Positions 33,779-44,130 of a stretch of 64,000 nucleotides of DNA are shown here, one piece after another. The notes under the pieces were generated by a model, which saw nothing but the letters and a program-made list of their open reading frames with translations, had not been told where the DNA came from and ran no database searches. Origin of the DNA: Pectobacterium betavasculorum. GTDB taxonomy: Bacteria; Pseudomonadota; Gammaproteobacteria; Enterobacterales; Enterobacteriaceae. Numbering within the stretch: the stretch's first letter is position 1; each line of letters opens with the position of its first letter. A program made the translations under genes and the position numbers. The stretch spans positions 186,001-250,000 of the forward strand of contig NZ_JQHM01000003.1 in NCBI RefSeq assembly GCF_000749845.1, written 5' to 3'.

Positions 33779-34984
33779 TCAGGCACTGGCTAATACATTC
33801 CCCAGTTGGAAGATAGGCAAATACATGCCAATCACTAGCGCCCCAACCATTCCCCCGACGACCATCATCAGCAACGGTTCCAGCGTTTGTGTCAGCATGT
33901 CAGCCTGCTGCTGTACCCGTCCCTCGTGCCATTCTGCCAGTTGTGTAAAGATCGCATCCAATGCACCGGTTTCTTCGCCAACGCGAATCAACTGCGGACA
34001 AGGTGCAGGGAACAGTATGGTGTGATGCTGTGTGGCATGGTATAGCGACGTCCCCTGATGTAGCTGCGCCTGTATCTGTTGAATTGCGGCCTGATAAAGT
34101 GGGTGACGGATCGTCGCGGCGGCATCCAGCCCTTCTGGGAGCGTTAAACCGGCATGCTGCGTCATGGCGAGAATATGGAATATCTGGTTCAGCGATTTAC
34201 CGCGTAACAGGCTGGATACGATAGGAAGCTTCAGCAGCCATTCTTGTTCTCGGGTTTTCCACAATGGCCGTTTCTGCCTCAAGCGGGCGTACCCCACCAT
34301 CAGGCAACTAAGCATCAGCAACCCAATCAGTCCGTAGCCAGATATGATTTCTGCCAGATAAAGCAACTGACGGGTAAACCACGGCAACGGCGTATTGAAC
34401 GAGGAATAGAGCGACGCAAACTCGGGCAGAACCAGCGTTAACATCATCATACTGACCAGCATGGCGATGGCTAAAACAAAGCAGGGGTAACGTAACGCTT
34501 TGATGACTTTCTGTTGCAGTCGGGATTGTTTTTCTTGCTGCTGGGCGAGCTGTAGGCAGCATGCGTCTAGCTTGCCGGTCAATTCGCCGACGGCAATGAG
34601 GGAACGATACAGAACGGGAAAGATGTGAGGATATTCCTGTAGTGCTTCAGACAGTGAGTTTCCCTGAGCAACGTGGGTACGAACATCCCGTAATACGCAG
34701 CGCCAGCCGGGGCGATCGTGCTGTTCCGACACCAGTTTTAATGCTTCCAGCAGTGGCAACCCAGCTTGTAGCAGGGCAGCAAGCTGTTTGATTAACTCGC
34801 CCAACTGTTCGCGTTTCCAGTAGCGAAGCGACAGATAATGACCAGCTTTTACAAGAAGCGGTTGATAGCCCTGTGCAATCAGGTTGGTATAGACCTGCTG
34901 GCGATGTGTGCTAATGAGTTCTCCATCGATAAATTCGCCCTCGGACGTGATGGCCTGCCAGTGATATAGGCGCTGTAGCCTCAT
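33779..34984 (-). CDS. hofC: Type IV pilus/T2SS inner-membrane platform protein
   Basis: A GspF/PilC-family protein of 401 residues with two homologous cytoplasmic halves and three transmembrane helices (including MLVSMMMLTLVLPEFASLY and LLMMVVGGMVGALVIGMYLPIF). It anchors assembly of pilin-like subunits. The start overlaps hofB by 4 bases (ATGA), making it the third gene of ppdD-hofB-hofC. The prepilin peptidase is not in the window. Confidence 0.9.
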   Translation of the reverse strand: MRLQRLYHWQAITSEGEFIDGELISTHRQQVYTNLIAQGYQPLLVKAGHYLSLRYWKREQLGELIKQLAALLQAGLPLLEALKLVSEQHDRPGWRCVLRDVRTHVAQGNSLSEALQEYPHIFPVLYRSLIAVGELTGKLDACCLQLAQQQEKQSRLQQKVIKALRYPCFVLAIAMLVSMMMLTLVLPEFASLYSSFNTPLPWFTRQLLYLAEIISGYGLIGLLMLSCLMVGYARLRQKRPLWKTREQEWLLKLPIVSSLLRGKSLNQIFHILAMTQHAGLTLPEGLDAAATIRHPLYQAAIQQIQAQLHQGTSLYHATQHHTILFPAPCPQLIRVGEETGALDAIFTQLAEWHEGRVQQQADMLTQTLEPLLMMVVGGMVGALVIGMYLPIFQLGNVLASA

Positions 34985-36453
34985 TGCGGCTCCTGATTCA
35001 TTGACCGCTCATCGCCTACCACACGGTAGACTTCAGCGAGTGAGGTCAGGCCGTCGTTGACCAACTCAAGCCCTGCGGCCAGCAAGGTTGGAAAACCTGA
35101 ATGGCGAGACAGCGCAGATAATTCCCCTGTGCTGGCGTTGCTCGCTAGCGCTGACTGAAAATCTGGCGTGATGGGGAGTAATTCATAGAGCGCGACGCGG
35201 CCATAGTAGCCAGAAAAACAGTGGCTACAGCCGCGGGCTTGCCAATGGTGCAATGGCCCTTGCCATACGTCGTTTGGTAGTGAAAGTAGCGGTTCTCCTG
35301 GGGTTTTGCAGTGCGGGCATAACCGACGAACAAGGCGTTGTGCGATGATGAGTTTTAGCGCCGCAGCTAACAGGTAACCGGGGATGCCCAGATGACTGAG
35401 GCGAGTCAGGGTTTCTACGGCAGAATTGGTATGTAGCGTGGACATGACAAGATGGCCGGTTTGTGCGGCTTTTACCGCAATTTCTGCGGTTTCAGCGTCA
35501 CGGATTTCACCGATCATAATGATGTCTGGATCCTGTCGCAGCAGCGCCCGTAAAACTCGACCAAATCCCAGTTCGGCTTTAGTATTGATTGCCGTTTGGT
35601 TGATTCCCTGTAAGGGGATTTCGACTGGATCTTCTACGCTACAGATATTGCGGCTGATATCGTTCAGCCAGCGTATCGCGCTATAAAGCGTTACTGTTTT
35701 TCCACTGCCCGTTGGGCCGGTGACTAACAGCATCCCCTGTGCGGCGCTCAGCACGCTAATAACCTGCTGTAATGCCTTTGCGGTGAGCCCAAGCTTATCC
35801 AGCGCCAGCTCTTGCTGGTGTGTTTGCAGAATACGCAGTACGACTTTTTCTCCCTGTTGCACGGGAAGGGTAGCGATACGTAAGGAGTAGGTTTGTTGAT
35901 CCAGCATCAGGCTGAATTGACCGTCTTGCGGCAACCGCCGTTCGGCAATATTCAACTTACCCATGATTTTCAGTCGCGCGGTAATTCGATTTGTCAGTTC
36001 GGGAGGAGGAGCGGATATTGCCTGCAACACACCGTCAATCCGTAGCCGCACACGATAGCTGTCCAGTAATGGTTCAAAGTGGATATCCGAGGCGCGGCGC
36101 TGAGCGGCGAGGCGCAGCGTTTGATGGATAAACTGCGCGACTGGGGAGGCATCATCCTGATCCTGTTGCCCGGTGCTGGAACGATCGGCGCTGGTTTGGT
36201 AAGTCTCTGTGGGCTCGGCAACGGCATTCACCGGGTTAAGCTGTTGTTCCATTCTGGCCTGTGGCCATTGTTCCACCATAATTCTGCGATTGCTGGCGAA
36301 ACGCAGTGCGGCAATCATCTCCGCAGAAGGAGACGTGGTGACGGCAACTGACAGCGTTTGTTCATCGAGGTTAAGTAGTAATGCCTGATAACGTCGGCAC
36401 AGTGTCTGTAACTCGCTGAGTATATGCTCGGAGGAGAAGGACGAATCAGTCAT
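34981..36453 (-). CDS. hofB: Type IV pilus assembly ATPase
   Basis: A GspE/PilB-family secretion ATPase of 490 residues. Walker A GPTGSGKT is at 246–253, with the Asp box (IMIGEIRDAETAEIAVKAAQTGH) and His box (VMSTLHTN) following. The zinc-binding tetracysteine region CPHC...GCSHCFSGYYGR is present near residue 400. It should power assembly of the PpdD pilin. It starts 2 bases after ppdD. Confidence 0.92.
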   Translation of the reverse strand: MTDSSFSSEHILSELQTLCRRYQALLLNLDEQTLSVAVTTSPSAEMIAALRFASNRRIMVEQWPQARMEQQLNPVNAVAEPTETYQTSADRSSTGQQDQDDASPVAQFIHQTLRLAAQRRASDIHFEPLLDSYRVRLRIDGVLQAISAPPPELTNRITARLKIMGKLNIAERRLPQDGQFSLMLDQQTYSLRIATLPVQQGEKVVLRILQTHQQELALDKLGLTAKALQQVISVLSAAQGMLLVTGPTGSGKTVTLYSAIRWLNDISRNICSVEDPVEIPLQGINQTAINTKAELGFGRVLRALLRQDPDIIMIGEIRDAETAEIAVKAAQTGHLVMSTLHTNSAVETLTRLSHLGIPGYLLAAALKLIIAQRLVRRLCPHCKTPGEPLLSLPNDVWQGPLHHWQARGCSHCFSGYYGRVALYELLPITPDFQSALASNASTGELSALSRHSGFPTLLAAGLELVNDGLTSLAEVYRVVGDERSMNQEPQ

Positions 36454-36455
36454 GA

Positions 36456-36902
36456 TTAACCCGCCGTATTATCGAAACGGAAAACGTCCTGACAGGCGGA
36501 TTGCAGGCTCTCTGTGTTGTCATCCGTGGCACAGTTTTTCGTCCAGCGTGAAGCACCCGTTTCGGTGTCCCACGTTGGCGTCAGAATAACGCGTAGCCCT
36601 TGCAGAGTGGACTGCCCAGTCAGCGTAATTACCCCTTGGGTGACGCTCACGGCATTGACATAGCGTGAAGATTTACTGACCGGAATTCCCTGATTTCCTG
36701 CGTTGCAGGCGGTAAAAGCGGCATTTTCCAGACCGCAGAGATCGACTGGCGTTTTATAAGACACCATTGTTTGTAGCATGTCCGTCAGCGCCGCTTTTTG
36801 CAGATAGCCTTGATAGGCCGGCACGCCAATGGCGCTGAGGATGGCGATGATCGCAATGACGATCATCAGCTCAATCAGTGTGAATCCCTGTTGTTTTGTC
36901 AT
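36456..36902 (-). CDS. ppdD: Major prepilin of type IV pilus
   Basis: A type IVa prepilin of 148 residues. The leader MTKQQG is followed by the methylated-Phe N-terminus FTLIELMIVIAIIAILSAIG, with Glu at mature position 5. Cysteines near the C-terminus (C in KNCATDD and SACQDV) can form the D-region disulfide. ATG at 36902 was preferred to an upstream frame of 20 codons because it gives the class-defining short leader. It heads the ppdD-hofB-hofC operon. A CRP-S-like site lies 177 bases upstream. Confidence 0.93.
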   Translation of the reverse strand: MTKQQGFTLIELMIVIAIIAILSAIGVPAYQGYLQKAALTDMLQTMVSYKTPVDLCGLENAAFTACNAGNQGIPVSKSSRYVNAVSVTQGVITLTGQSTLQGLRVILTPTWDTETGASRWTKNCATDDNTESLQSACQDVFRFDNTAG

Positions 36903-37078
36903 GTTGATTTCCCTGTTGTTGGGTATAAATTTTTGTGATGCACAAAGATAGCGATGCACCAATTCATACGAATGGCTGGCAGCATAGAAAAGGGAGTGAA
37001 GGCTGACGAGCGGGGAAAATAAAAACAGGAAAGCGCTACGACATATTTTGAGGAATTTGCAGAGGATTAAAAAATTTT

Positions 37079-37094
37079 TGCGGACAGGTACGCA
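37079..37094 (-). promoter_or_regulatory. Candidate CRP-S (Sxy-dependent) site upstream of ppdD
   Basis: TGCGG-ACAGGT-ACGCA keeps the TGCG...CGCA arms with the 16-base spacing of CRP-S sites (TGCGA-N6-TCGCA) and is flanked by an A/T tract. CRP-S sites need both CRP and the competence regulator Sxy/TfoX in Haemophilus and E. coli, where ppdD is a known target. Eight of ten arm positions match; the call rests on sequence only. Confidence 0.5.
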
Positions 37095-37176
37095 TTATCA
37101 GGACAGTAAGTCCGTGCAGAGCTGGGAAGTCGTATTGTTATGATGTTATGGAGAGGATGAGATGGAGAAACGCAAA

Positions 37177-37198
37177 CGAGGTGCGGAATGGCACCTCG
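37177..37198 (-). terminator. nadC terminator
   Basis: On the minus strand, CGAGGTGC / GCACCTCG form an 8-bp stem with a 6-base loop, followed by TTTGCGTTT. It starts 22 bases past the nadC stop. Confidence 0.7.
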
Positions 37199-37219
37199 TC
37201 GGTAGAAATAGGGAAGCGA

Positions 37220-38254
<1,035 letters not shown>

Positions 38255-39115
38255 TTAGAAGCTGTAACCGACGACCAGGTAGTAGCCCCAACCGGTAGAT
38301 TTCACTTCAAACGGGCCTTTGCCGAAATTGAGTTCTGCGCCATCAGCCCATTGGCCGCCGTTGTGGAAATAACGTGCAACGAAAGAGTAGTGCCAGTGGT
38401 CGTAGCCCAGCGCCAAAATATGGCTGGAGGCAATGGAGTTGTTCGTGCGGCTTGAATTCGACTTATCACGCAGTTCTGAACCGAAATCGAAATTGGTGAA
38501 GCTGATATAAGAGACGTTGCCGCCCATCAGAGAGCCCAGCGGGTAAGAGTATTTTACTTTTACGCGGTAGCCGTCCCACTCATTTTCGTTCGCTGCGCCG
38601 TAGTTCTGCCATTGGTATTTGGCATAGCCGTTCAATGAGAGAGACAGATCGGTTCCGGTATCAATATCGGTGCCTAAGCCCATGTACCAGGTGCTCTGGC
38701 GTGAACCTCTATTGCGACCCTGATCGTAGATAACGTTATTGGCGATGTACCACTCTTTAAACGGACCGAAGCTGAGGTCAGCCCCCGTCAGTTTATCAAT
38801 AGAAAAGCGCGGTTCGATCTCGACAAACAGCGGAGAGCCTTTGTCCCAAATGCCGCGACTATCGGGATCACCACCGAAAAATTTAGGTACATCGGCGTAG
38901 CCGTAGAAATCGAACCAGTCTTTACGCGCAAATGCTTCGTATTCCAGATAGGTCGTGCTGTTCAACTGCGGTCCGAAGCGCGTATGGGCGCTGCCGACGA
39001 TGTTAATGCTCTGATGCCACCAGTCTGACAGATATTCGGCTTTATTGTCGTCAGCAAGGGCTGGCGTTGAGCATGACAGAGCGAGTAAGGCACCTGCGGC
39101 GAAATTTTTTTTCAT
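38255..39115 (-). CDS. tsx: Nucleoside-specific outer-membrane channel Tsx
   Basis: A 286-residue outer-membrane beta-barrel protein for diffusion of nucleosides and deoxynucleosides. The signal peptide [21 protein letters not shown] is followed by [15 protein letters not shown], with near-identity to E. coli Tsx in [29 protein letters not shown] and [12 protein letters not shown]. It ends with the typical C-terminal Phe (VVGYSF). The start was taken four codons inside the longest frame to match the signal peptide. A perfect CRP-type palindrome lies 166 bases upstream; in E. coli tsx is controlled by CRP, CytR and DeoR. Confidence 0.93.
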   Translation of the reverse strand: MKKNFAAGALLALSCSTPALADDNKAEYLSDWWHQSINIVGSAHTRFGPQLNSTTYLEYEAFARKDWFDFYGYADVPKFFGGDPDSRGIWDKGSPLFVEIEPRFSIDKLTGADLSFGPFKEWYIANNVIYDQGRNRGSRQSTWYMGLGTDIDTGTDLSLSLNGYAKYQWQNYGAANENEWDGYRVKVKYSYPLGSLMGGNVSYISFTNFDFGSELRDKSNSSRTNNSIASSHILALGYDHWHYSFVARYFHNGGQWADGAELNFGKGPFEVKSTGWGYYLVVGYSF

Positions 39116-39527
39116 GTTAAGTACCATCGTGTTAGACGTTATTTATGTCGTGCGTAAGACCGCAAAATAAGTTTTGGTAATATCTGAAAAAATCAGAAGA
39201 TAATTTTGTCATGCATTCTAAGTAAAAATAGACGCAATGCACGAAAACGGTTGCCTTTTATTACGCTATTACATTTGTAATGTGATTTTAATCACATAAT
39301 GGTGTTGGGGATTTTACTTTCATAAAAGGGCATTGGTATTGAGTACAGGCAGAAAGGCGACGGGAATATCACAAAATGAACGGTAAAACCTATTGATACC
39401 CGGTTGGATAGATAGGATGGCGTGAAACATGGTATCTTGAATACAAGGACTTTTGGTTCCAATTGTTTTACGCCTGAAATTGACTTTTCGCCTGATTCAG
39501 CCGGCTAACGATGCGAGGTTATCGCCG
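39116..39527. other. tsx–ampD divergent intergenic region
   Basis: These 412 bases hold no gene. They contain the CRP-type palindrome at 39281–39296 and must include the promoters of tsx (minus) and ampD (plus). No clear -35/-10 pair could be fixed for either. Confidence 0.5.
39281..39296. promoter_or_regulatory. CRP-type site upstream of tsx
   Basis: TGTGA-TTTTAA-TCACA matches both CRP half-sites exactly with the 6-base spacer. It lies between tsx and ampD. E. coli tsx is activated by cAMP-CRP and repressed by CytR, so tsx is the likelier target. Confidence 0.7.
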
Positions 39528-40103
39528 ATGCTTTTGGAAAATGGCTGGTTATCCGGCATTACACACACGCCTTCGCCGCATTATGATGGTCGCCCGAATA
39601 ATGAGGTGCCTTCCTTACTGGTGATTCACAATATCAGTCTGCCGCCCGGTGAGTTTGGCGGTCCGTATATTGATCAACTGTTTACCGCTACTTTGGATCC
39701 TACGGCACATCCCTATTTCGCCGATATTTCCCATTTACGCGTAGCAGCCCACTGCCTGATCCGCCGTGACGGACAAATCACACAGTACGTGTCTTTCGAT
39801 CAGCGAGCTTGGCATGCCGGTGTTTCTGTGTTTGAAGGCCGTGAACGCTGCAATGATTTCTCTATTGGTATCGAGCTGGAAGGGACCGATACGCTGCCCT
39901 TTACTATGGCGCAATATCACGCTTTGGCTGCGATTACGCACCTATTAATGCAGGGTTATCCCATCACACAGTCGCGAATTACCGGGCATAGCGATATCGC
40001 TCCAGGTCGTAAAACCGACCCCGGCCCGGCGTTTGACTGGGACGGCTATCATCATCTGCTACAACAATATTGGACAGAGAACAAAGGGAGTCTAGACCAA
40101 TGA
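39528..40103 (+). CDS. ampD: 1,6-anhydro-N-acetylmuramyl-L-alanine amidase AmpD
   Basis: A cytoplasmic zinc amidase of 191 residues (E. coli 183) that cleaves the peptide from anhydro-muropeptides during cell-wall recycling; loss induces AmpC beta-lactamases where ampR is present. Zinc ligands lie in [10 protein letters not shown] and [15 protein letters not shown], with the catalytic Glu in [10 protein letters not shown]. The start at 39528 was preferred to a frame extending 25 codons upstream because it matches E. coli and has AGG nine bases before it. It overlaps ampE by 4 bases (ATGA). Confidence 0.95.
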   Translation: MLLENGWLSGITHTPSPHYDGRPNNEVPSLLVIHNISLPPGEFGGPYIDQLFTATLDPTAHPYFADISHLRVAAHCLIRRDGQITQYVSFDQRAWHAGVSVFEGRERCNDFSIGIELEGTDTLPFTMAQYHALAAITHLLMQGYPITQSRITGHSDIAPGRKTDPGPAFDWDGYHHLLQQYWTENKGSLDQ

Positions 40104-40954
40104 CGCTGTTTACACTGTTGCTTACGCTGGGATGGGAACGGTTGTTCAAACAGGGGGAGCACTGGCAGATCGATCACCGGCTTGAGGTGGTGTTCCGACA
40201 TGTTCCACCTCCGTCTTTATTTCAAACGCTATTCCTGACGTTGTGCAGCATGGGTGTGGTGGCTGGCCTGCTGTGGCTAACGAGCGGCATTCTGTTCGGC
40301 CTGATTTCTCTTTTGCTGTGGATTGTCATCAGCCTGATGTGCATTGGCGCGGGTGAAATCCGTCAGCACTATCGGCGCTATTTACAGGCGGCGCAGCGCG
40401 GCGAGGCGGATGCTAGCCGTGAAATGGCGGCTGAACTGGCGCTGATTCACGGTCTGCCAGTGGGCACGAGCGAAAGTGAGCAATTGAAAGAACTGCAAAA
40501 CGCATTGCTGTGGATAAACTTCCGGTTCTATTTAGCTCCGCTATTCTGGTTCGTCGTAGCTGGGCCTTATGGGCCGATTACGCTGATGGGATACGCATTT
40601 TTACGCGCCAGACAGACCTGGCTAGCACGGCACAACACGCCGCTGGAACGCGCGCAGTCCGGCGTTGATAGCTTGCTGCATTGGCTTGACTGGATTCCTG
40701 CTCGTTTGGCTGGTGCTGCTTATGCGCTGCTGGGACACGGCGAAAAAGCGCTGCCAGCCTGGTTCGCATCGCTGGGGGATTCCCGTAGCTCGCAATACTG
40801 GGTGTTAACTCAGCTGGCTCAATTTTCTCTGGCGCGTGAATCCCACATCGAGCCAGTAGAAACGCCCAAAGCCGCGGTAACGCTGGCGAAAAAGGTGACG
40901 CTGGTGCTTATGGTGGTGGTCGCGCTCCTAACGATATATGGTGCGCTGGTCTGA
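40100..40954 (+). CDS. ampE: Inner-membrane protein AmpE
   Basis: A 284-residue integral membrane protein with about four transmembrane segments, including one at the extreme C-terminus ([19 protein letters not shown]). It is co-transcribed with ampD and implicated in beta-lactamase induction signalling, though its biochemical function is not established. The ATG overlaps the ampD stop. Confidence 0.92.
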   Translation: MTLFTLLLTLGWERLFKQGEHWQIDHRLEVVFRHVPPPSLFQTLFLTLCSMGVVAGLLWLTSGILFGLISLLLWIVISLMCIGAGEIRQHYRRYLQAAQRGEADASREMAAELALIHGLPVGTSESEQLKELQNALLWINFRFYLAPLFWFVVAGPYGPITLMGYAFLRARQTWLARHNTPLERAQSGVDSLLHWLDWIPARLAGAAYALLGHGEKALPAWFASLGDSRSSQYWVLTQLAQFSLARESHIEPVETPKAAVTLAKKVTLVLMVVVALLTIYGALV

Positions 40955-41150
40955 TTCTCCAACAAACGTCCCAACGCACCTATTTCTCATTAACAGACAG
41001 TGCGTTGTTCTTCATGAATACGACCCCTGTGCTTAATGTGTAGGCATGATTATTCCTCTCGATAGGGATAAAAGAGCGTATGAAATCGGTTGCAAAAATG
41101 GACAAATGGGTCAGGTTGGGGAAAGTGTGATGTGTACTGCAAATATGAAA

Positions 41151-41171
41151 ATGGCCGACAGAGTCGGCCAT
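41151..41171 (-). terminator. aroP terminator
   Basis: On the minus strand ATGGCCGAC / GTCGGCCAT form a 9-bp stem with a 3-base loop, followed by TTTCATATTT. It lies 27 bases beyond the aroP stop. Confidence 0.75.
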
Positions 41172-41198
41172 GGAAAAGCAAGGGGGGAACGCTGAGGC

Positions 41199-42557
41199 TT
41201 AATTCACCTGATTTTTCTTTTTGATAAAGTAGCCCAAGCCCAGAATAATCAGCCAGACAGGGATCAGCATGACGGAAATCTGAATGCCCGGCGTCAGGAA
41301 CATGATGACCAGTATACCCGCCAGGAACAGCAGGCAAATGTAGTTACCCAGCGGATAAAGCAGCGCTTTAAACTTGGTCACCGTACCTTCTTTATCCTTC
41401 TGAGCACGGAATTTCAGGTGCGCCAGGCTGATCATTGCCCAGTTAATCACGAGAGCAGACACAACCAGCGCCATTAATAGCTCGAACGCTTTGCCGGGAA
41501 TCAGGTAGTTGATCAGCACACACAGCGCCGTCGCCAGTGCGGAGATGCCGATAGCGACAACGGGTACGCCACGGCTATCGACGGTTTCCAGTACTTTCGG
41601 CCCATTCCCCTGTTTCGCCAGACCGAACAGCATGCGGCTGTTGCAATAAACACAGCTGTTGTAAACCGACAGCGCTGCTGTCAGTACCACGATGTTTAGT
41701 ATTGTTGCCACGACATTGCTGTTCAGTTCATGGAAGATCATGACGAACGGACTACCGCCTTCCACCACTTTTCCCCATGGGTAAAGTGACAGTAGGATAG
41801 CGAGTGAACCGATGTAGAAGATCAGAATGCGGTAGATAACCTGATTGGTGGCGCGTGGAATGCTTTTCTCTGGGTCATCCGCTTCTGCTGCGGTAATTCC
41901 GACCAGTTCGAGGCCACCAAATGAGAACATGATAACAGCCATCGCCATAACCAGACCGAGTCCGCCGTTCGGGAAGAATCCGCCCTGTGCCCACAGGTTG
42001 GTTACGGTTGCTTCCGGCCCGCCCGTACCGCTGAGCAGCAGCCATCCCCCAAAGGCGATCATGCCAATAATCGCTGCGACTTTGATGATGGCAAACCAGA
42101 ACTCCATTTCACCGTAGACTTTGACGTTCGCCAGATTAATGGCGTTAATCAGCAGGAAGAAGACGGCGGCAGATACCCAGGTCGGAATGTCTGGCCACCA
42201 GTACTGGACGTAAATCCCTACGGCGCTGAGTTCGGCCATGGCGACCAGAACATACAACACCCAGTAGTTCCATCCAGATGCGAACCCGGCGAAGTCACCC
42301 CAGTATTTATACGCAAAGTGGCTGAACGATCCGGCTACCGGTTCTTCCACCACCATCTCACCCAACTGGCGCATAATGAGGAACGCGATCAAACCGCCAA
42401 TTGCATAGCCCAACAGGACCGATGGCCCAGCCATTTTGATTGTCTGTGCAATACCAAGAAAGAGGCCTGTTCCGACCGCGCCGCCCAAGGCAATCAACTG
42501 AATATGACGGTTTTTCAAACCACGCTTTAGCGTGCCGTCCGTTTGTTGATTATCCAT
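41199..42557 (-). CDS. aroP: Aromatic amino acid permease AroP
   Basis: An APC-superfamily proton symporter of 452 residues with about 12 transmembrane segments that takes up Phe, Tyr and Trp. The N-terminus LKRGLKNRHIQLIALGGAVGTGLFLG is the family consensus. PheP and related permeases are alternatives by sequence; the conserved place between ampE and pdhR supports AroP. The start at 42557 (MDNQQTDG) fits the family better than one 17 codons upstream. Confidence 0.9.
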   Translation of the reverse strand: MDNQQTDGTLKRGLKNRHIQLIALGGAVGTGLFLGIAQTIKMAGPSVLLGYAIGGLIAFLIMRQLGEMVVEEPVAGSFSHFAYKYWGDFAGFASGWNYWVLYVLVAMAELSAVGIYVQYWWPDIPTWVSAAVFFLLINAINLANVKVYGEMEFWFAIIKVAAIIGMIAFGGWLLLSGTGGPEATVTNLWAQGGFFPNGGLGLVMAMAVIMFSFGGLELVGITAAEADDPEKSIPRATNQVIYRILIFYIGSLAILLSLYPWGKVVEGGSPFVMIFHELNSNVVATILNIVVLTAALSVYNSCVYCNSRMLFGLAKQGNGPKVLETVDSRGVPVVAIGISALATALCVLINYLIPGKAFELLMALVVSALVINWAMISLAHLKFRAQKDKEGTVTKFKALLYPLGNYICLLFLAGILVIMFLTPGIQISVMLIPVWLIILGLGYFIKKKNQVN

Positions 42558-42631
42558 CAAATTTAACCCTCTGCCAGTGCAAGTAAAAAATACGCTGTGA
42601 ACGAACACACGTATTAGTGACTGTACGTTTG

Positions 42632-42649
42632 TGTAATTTTATTTTTACG
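42632..42649 (-). promoter_or_regulatory. Candidate TyrR box upstream of aroP
   Basis: TGTAAT-N6-TTTACG matches the TyrR consensus TGTAAA-N6-TTTACA at 10 of 12 arm positions, 75 bases upstream of the aroP start. TyrR represses aroP in E. coli. A second, weaker box that usually sits beside it could not be placed with confidence. Confidence 0.5.
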
Positions 42650-43174
42650 GTTCAGTGTTTCTTTAAATAATGAAATACCTACCGTTTGCCAGAGAATAGT
42701 GGTAAGCGCGCAAGATTGCACTGATTTCTTATAGTCTGATAATTAAAAACTATCGCCACCTCAAAATTTTTATCTCTCTGTGATGGAACCCTGATGATGA
42801 GAAACCAGTGGGGATTTAGGAGGGAATACTTCTTTTGGTTTACTCCCTTTTATTATCTCTTTATCTCCGCGGTAAAAATGGCGCTTACCCGATAGAAGAC
42901 TTCTGATGGGTGTGCCATCTTTATGAGAATAAAAAATCTAATTTTATGAATAAAAATTCACTTTTTTCGCATTTAAACGGTTCAGCACTGCCTGTTTTAC
43001 GTTTCAAAAAAGTTAAAATATAGACAGAGGGATTAATGGTCATACCACAGGCGGGCTATCACTTTGCCGCATGTTTTTCGTGCATTTGTTAAAATCTGGT
43101 GGGATTGGTGATTTAGCTCAAGGTCCTTATGGACAGAAGGTGAATACTTTGTTACTTTAGCGTCACGTTTTTGA

Positions 43175-43191
43175 AATTGGTATTACCAATT
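43175..43191. promoter_or_regulatory. PdhR operator
   Basis: AATTGGTATTACCAATT, a perfect 17-base palindrome apart from the central base, matches the known PdhR box ATTGGTATGACCAAT. It lies 32 bases upstream of the pdhR start, in position for autorepression relieved by pyruvate. Confidence 0.88.
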
Positions 43192-43223
43192 GACTCCGCG
43201 CCATTCGCAGAGAAGAATTCACT

Positions 43224-43988
43224 ATGACATACAGCAAGATCCGTCAGCCCAAACTGTCAGATGTGATTGAGCAGCAGCTGGAGTTTCTGATCCTTGAGGG
43301 AACCTTGCGCCCCGGCGAGAAGCTCCCACCAGAGCGCGAACTGGCAAAACAGTTTGATGTTTCCCGCCCTTCTCTGAGAGAAGCCATTCAACGTCTGGAA
43401 GCCAAAGGTTTACTTTTGCGCCGTCAGGGTGGTGGTACCTTCGTTCAAGCCAATCTATGGCAAAGCGTCAGCGATCCGCTGGCAGAATTACTGAGCACAC
43501 ATCCCGAATCACAGTTCGATCTTCTGGAAACGCGTCATGCGCTGGAAGGCATTGCTGCCTACTATGCTGCGCTGCGTGGCACAGAGTCGGATTTGCAACG
43601 TATCCGGGATTGTCATGCCGTGATTGAGAAGGCGAGGGAAGCGGGCGATCTGGACGCCGAGTCAGAAGCTGTTATGCAGTATCAGGTTGCTGTAACAGAA
43701 GCCACACATAATGTGGTTTTACTGCATTTGGTGCGCTGTATGGGGCCGATGCTGGAACAGAACGTGAGGCAGAATTTTGAATTGCTTTATTTGAGCCGTG
43801 AAGTGCTGGCTCAGGTTAGCATTCATCGCGCCAGCATTTTTGAGGCGATTGTTGCCCGTGAGCCAGAAAAGGCGCGCGAAGCATCACACCGCCATCTGGC
43901 GTTTATTGAGGAAGTATTGCTGGATCTTAACCGGGAACATAGTCGGCGTGAGAGATCGCTGCGTCGGCTCCAGCAACGCAGGGATTGA
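43224..43988 (+). CDS. pdhR: Pyruvate dehydrogenase complex repressor PdhR
   Basis: A FadR-subfamily GntR regulator of 254 residues (same as E. coli). The winged helix-turn-helix lies at about residues 10–75 ([21 protein letters not shown]), and the C-terminal alpha-helical FCD domain binds pyruvate. It represses pdhR-aceEF-lpd and other genes. It heads the operon and is followed by a 142-base gap with a long hairpin before aceE. Confidence 0.96.
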   Translation: MTYSKIRQPKLSDVIEQQLEFLILEGTLRPGEKLPPERELAKQFDVSRPSLREAIQRLEAKGLLLRRQGGGTFVQANLWQSVSDPLAELLSTHPESQFDLLETRHALEGIAAYYAALRGTESDLQRIRDCHAVIEKAREAGDLDAESEAVMQYQVAVTEATHNVVLLHLVRCMGPMLEQNVRQNFELLYLSREVLAQVSIHRASIFEAIVAREPEKAREASHRHLAFIEEVLLDLNREHSRRERSLRRLQQRRD

Positions 43989-44030
43989 GCATCCGTACTT
44001 TGGAGCTCTGAATGCGGCAATGACGACGAT

Positions 44031-44093
44031 GAGCCTGTCTTCATGCGTTTTGCTTATGGCCAAATATAAGCCAGAATGCAGGAAGACAGGCTC
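44031..44093 (+). other. Long stem-loop between pdhR and aceE
   Basis: GAGCCTGTCTTC (44031–44042) pairs perfectly with GAAGACAGGCTC (44082–44093). Inside, TGCGTTTTG and CTTAT pair with their partners with a few mismatches, giving roughly a 24-bp stem and an 8-base loop (GGCCAAAT). It ends 37 bases before the aceE start. There is no T-run after it, so it is not a standard terminator. It may be an RNA processing or stability element that sets the ratio of regulator to enzyme mRNA. Confidence 0.65.
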
Positions 44094-44130
44094 CAATAAA
44101 CCAACTTATTAGAGAAGATAAGGAATAACC

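Larger units (their letters stand above)
36903..37219. other. Intergenic region between ppdD and nadC
   Basis: No gene is seen in these 317 bases. They hold the ppdD upstream region, including the CRP-S-like palindrome at 37079–37094, and the nadC terminator hairpin at 37177–37198. Confidence 0.5.
42558..43223. other. aroP–pdhR divergent intergenic region
   Basis: No gene is seen in 666 bases of AT-rich DNA. It contains a TyrR-box-like sequence near aroP (42632–42649) and the PdhR operator next to pdhR (43175–43191). The middle part holds nothing I can name. Confidence 0.5.

Noticed and set aside
43798-44112. Open frame running through the pdhR end and the hairpin
   Set aside because: It overlaps pdhR in another frame and ends in the non-coding stem-loop; no ribosome site was seen.
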